Positions 32,026 through 32,655 of a stretch of DNA of 32,655 nucleotides are shown here, in pieces. Location of the stretch: the NCBI GenBank assembly GCA_036562565.1, contig DATCJY010000047.1:1-32655 (forward strand), in the 5' to 3' direction. The position numbers and the translations under genes were made by a program. Under the pieces are notes generated by a model. That model made no database searches and had not been told where the DNA came from. It saw only the letters and a program-made list of their open reading frames with translations. Within the stretch, counting starts at the first letter, position 1; each line of letters begins with the position of its first letter. The stretch is from DATCJY01 sp036562565 (GTDB lineage: Bacteria > Bacteroidota > Bacteroidia > Flavobacteriales_D > Sanyastnellaceae).

Positions 32026-32655
32026 TTACTCGCCCAACGCTTCCCTGGACACGGCATAGTTTCGCCACTTCTCAAGAACTGCCTTCATATCATCGGGCAA
32101 ATCATTTTCGAAATAGAGCCATTCACCTGTCTTTGGATGAGTAAATCCCAGTGATTTAGCGTGCAGGGCTTGGCGCGGTAATATCTTAAAACAGTTTTCT
32201 ACGAATTGTTTATACTTGGTAAATGTGGTGCCCTTGAGCACTTTGTCACCACCGTATTCAGGGTCGCCAAACAATGTATGGCCGATGTGCTTCATGTGCA
32301 CACGGATTTGGTGTGTGCGACCGGTTTCGAGTTTGCACTCAATCAATGTGACATATCCCAAGCGCTCCAGCACTTTGTAATGGGTAACCGCGTGTTTGCC
32401 ATGGTCCCCATCGGGATAAACCTGAAACACTTTTCGGTCTTTCGAACTTCTACCGACATTACCTACAACAGTGCCGTCCTCTTTGACATCGCCCCACACA
32501 AGCGCCACATACCTGCGCTCACTGGTGCGATCGAAGAATTGCTTGGAAAGGTGCGCCAACGCATAGTCATTCTTCGCAATGACCATAATACCCGTGGTGA
32601 GTTTATCCAAGCGATGCACCAATCCCGGACGGTTTACTCCGTGCTGCTTGTTCTC
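32026..32655 (-). CDS. RluD-family 23S rRNA pseudouridine synthase, 5' end outside window
   Basis: Pseudouridine synthase of the RluA/RluD group, which converts uridines in large-subunit rRNA. The frame runs to the right edge (first visible residues ENKQHGVNRPG) and so the N terminus, including any S4 RNA-binding domain, is outside. The catalytic aspartate is seen in LVHRLDKLTTG, about 17 residues into the visible part. Further family blocks are RRYVALVWG, ECKLETGRTHQIRVHMKHIGHTLFGDPEYGG and RQALHAKSLGFTHPKTGEWLYFE. The TTG at 32622 is an internal codon and not the start. It converges with the CotH-like gene, 14 bp between stops. RluA or RluC type specificity cannot be excluded. Confidence 0.9.
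   Translation of the reverse strand, partial: ENKQHGVNRPGLVHRLDKLTTGIMVIAKNDYALAHLSKQFFDRTSERRYVALVWGDVKEDGTVVGNVGRSSKDRKVFQVYPDGDHGKHAVTHYKVLERLGYVTLIECKLETGRTHQIRVHMKHIGHTLFGDPEYGGDKVLKGTTFTKYKQFVENCFKILPRQALHAKSLGFTHPKTGEWLYFENDLPDDMKAVLEKWRNYAVSREALGE

Noticed and set aside
1..32655. tRNA, rRNA, CRISPR, insertion sequences, phage genes
   Set aside because: No cloverleaf, repeat-spacer array, transposase or integrase was seen; the gaps are short and mostly explained by promoters and hairpins.

Overview
The window looks like a chromosomal segment of a Bacteroidota bacterium. The signs are a C-terminal type IX secretion sorting domain on the CotH-like protein, -7 promoter boxes of the Bacteroidota type (TAnnTTTG or TAnnTTCG) in front of several genes, weak or absent Shine-Dalgarno sequences, and a CarB that ends without the usual C-terminal regulatory domain. 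I cannot name a genus. No rRNA, tRNA, CRISPR array, insertion sequence or phage gene is visible.

Layout. 1-4123 (+): the end of a heavy-metal RND efflux adaptor and the complete CzcA-type pump. 4124-4514: gene-poor gap with a possible decayed regulator fragment. 4515-5027 (+): a stand-alone SiaB-type kinase. 5307-10976 (+): a compact mreB-mreC-mreD-mrdA(PBP2)-rodA operon, the lateral-wall synthesis machine. 10982-12220 (-): a thioredoxin-fold lipoprotein, convergent with rodA with only 5 bp between stop codons.

12306-24307 (-): a thirteen-gene surface-glycan locus that starts with a Wzm/Wzt ABC exporter and continues with a sugar aminotransferase, a DCC thiol oxidoreductase, an unknown membrane protein, an HTTM membrane protein, a formyltransferase, a methyltransferase, an ATP-grasp ligase and four family-2 glycosyltransferases. 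Many junctions overlap or nearly touch, so it is probably one transcript. The gene set suggests an ABC-exported polysaccharide with amino-sugar, N-formyl, methyl and possibly amino-acid decorations. The embedded HTTM / unknown / DCC triad is the least explained part and the best candidate for an undescribed function.

24499-27315 (-): carB with its own promoter and a strong terminator that insulates it from the glycan operon. 27649-28029 (+): a ribosome-hibernation factor with an unusual Lys/Ala tail, then a strong terminator. 28157-28978 (+): an alpha/beta hydrolase. 29156-32011 (+): a small predicted outer-membrane barrel and a secreted LTD/CotH/T9SS protein, probably cotranscribed. 32026-32655 (-): an RluD-type pseudouridine synthase cut by the right edge.

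All functional calls come from reading motifs and context; no database search was run.
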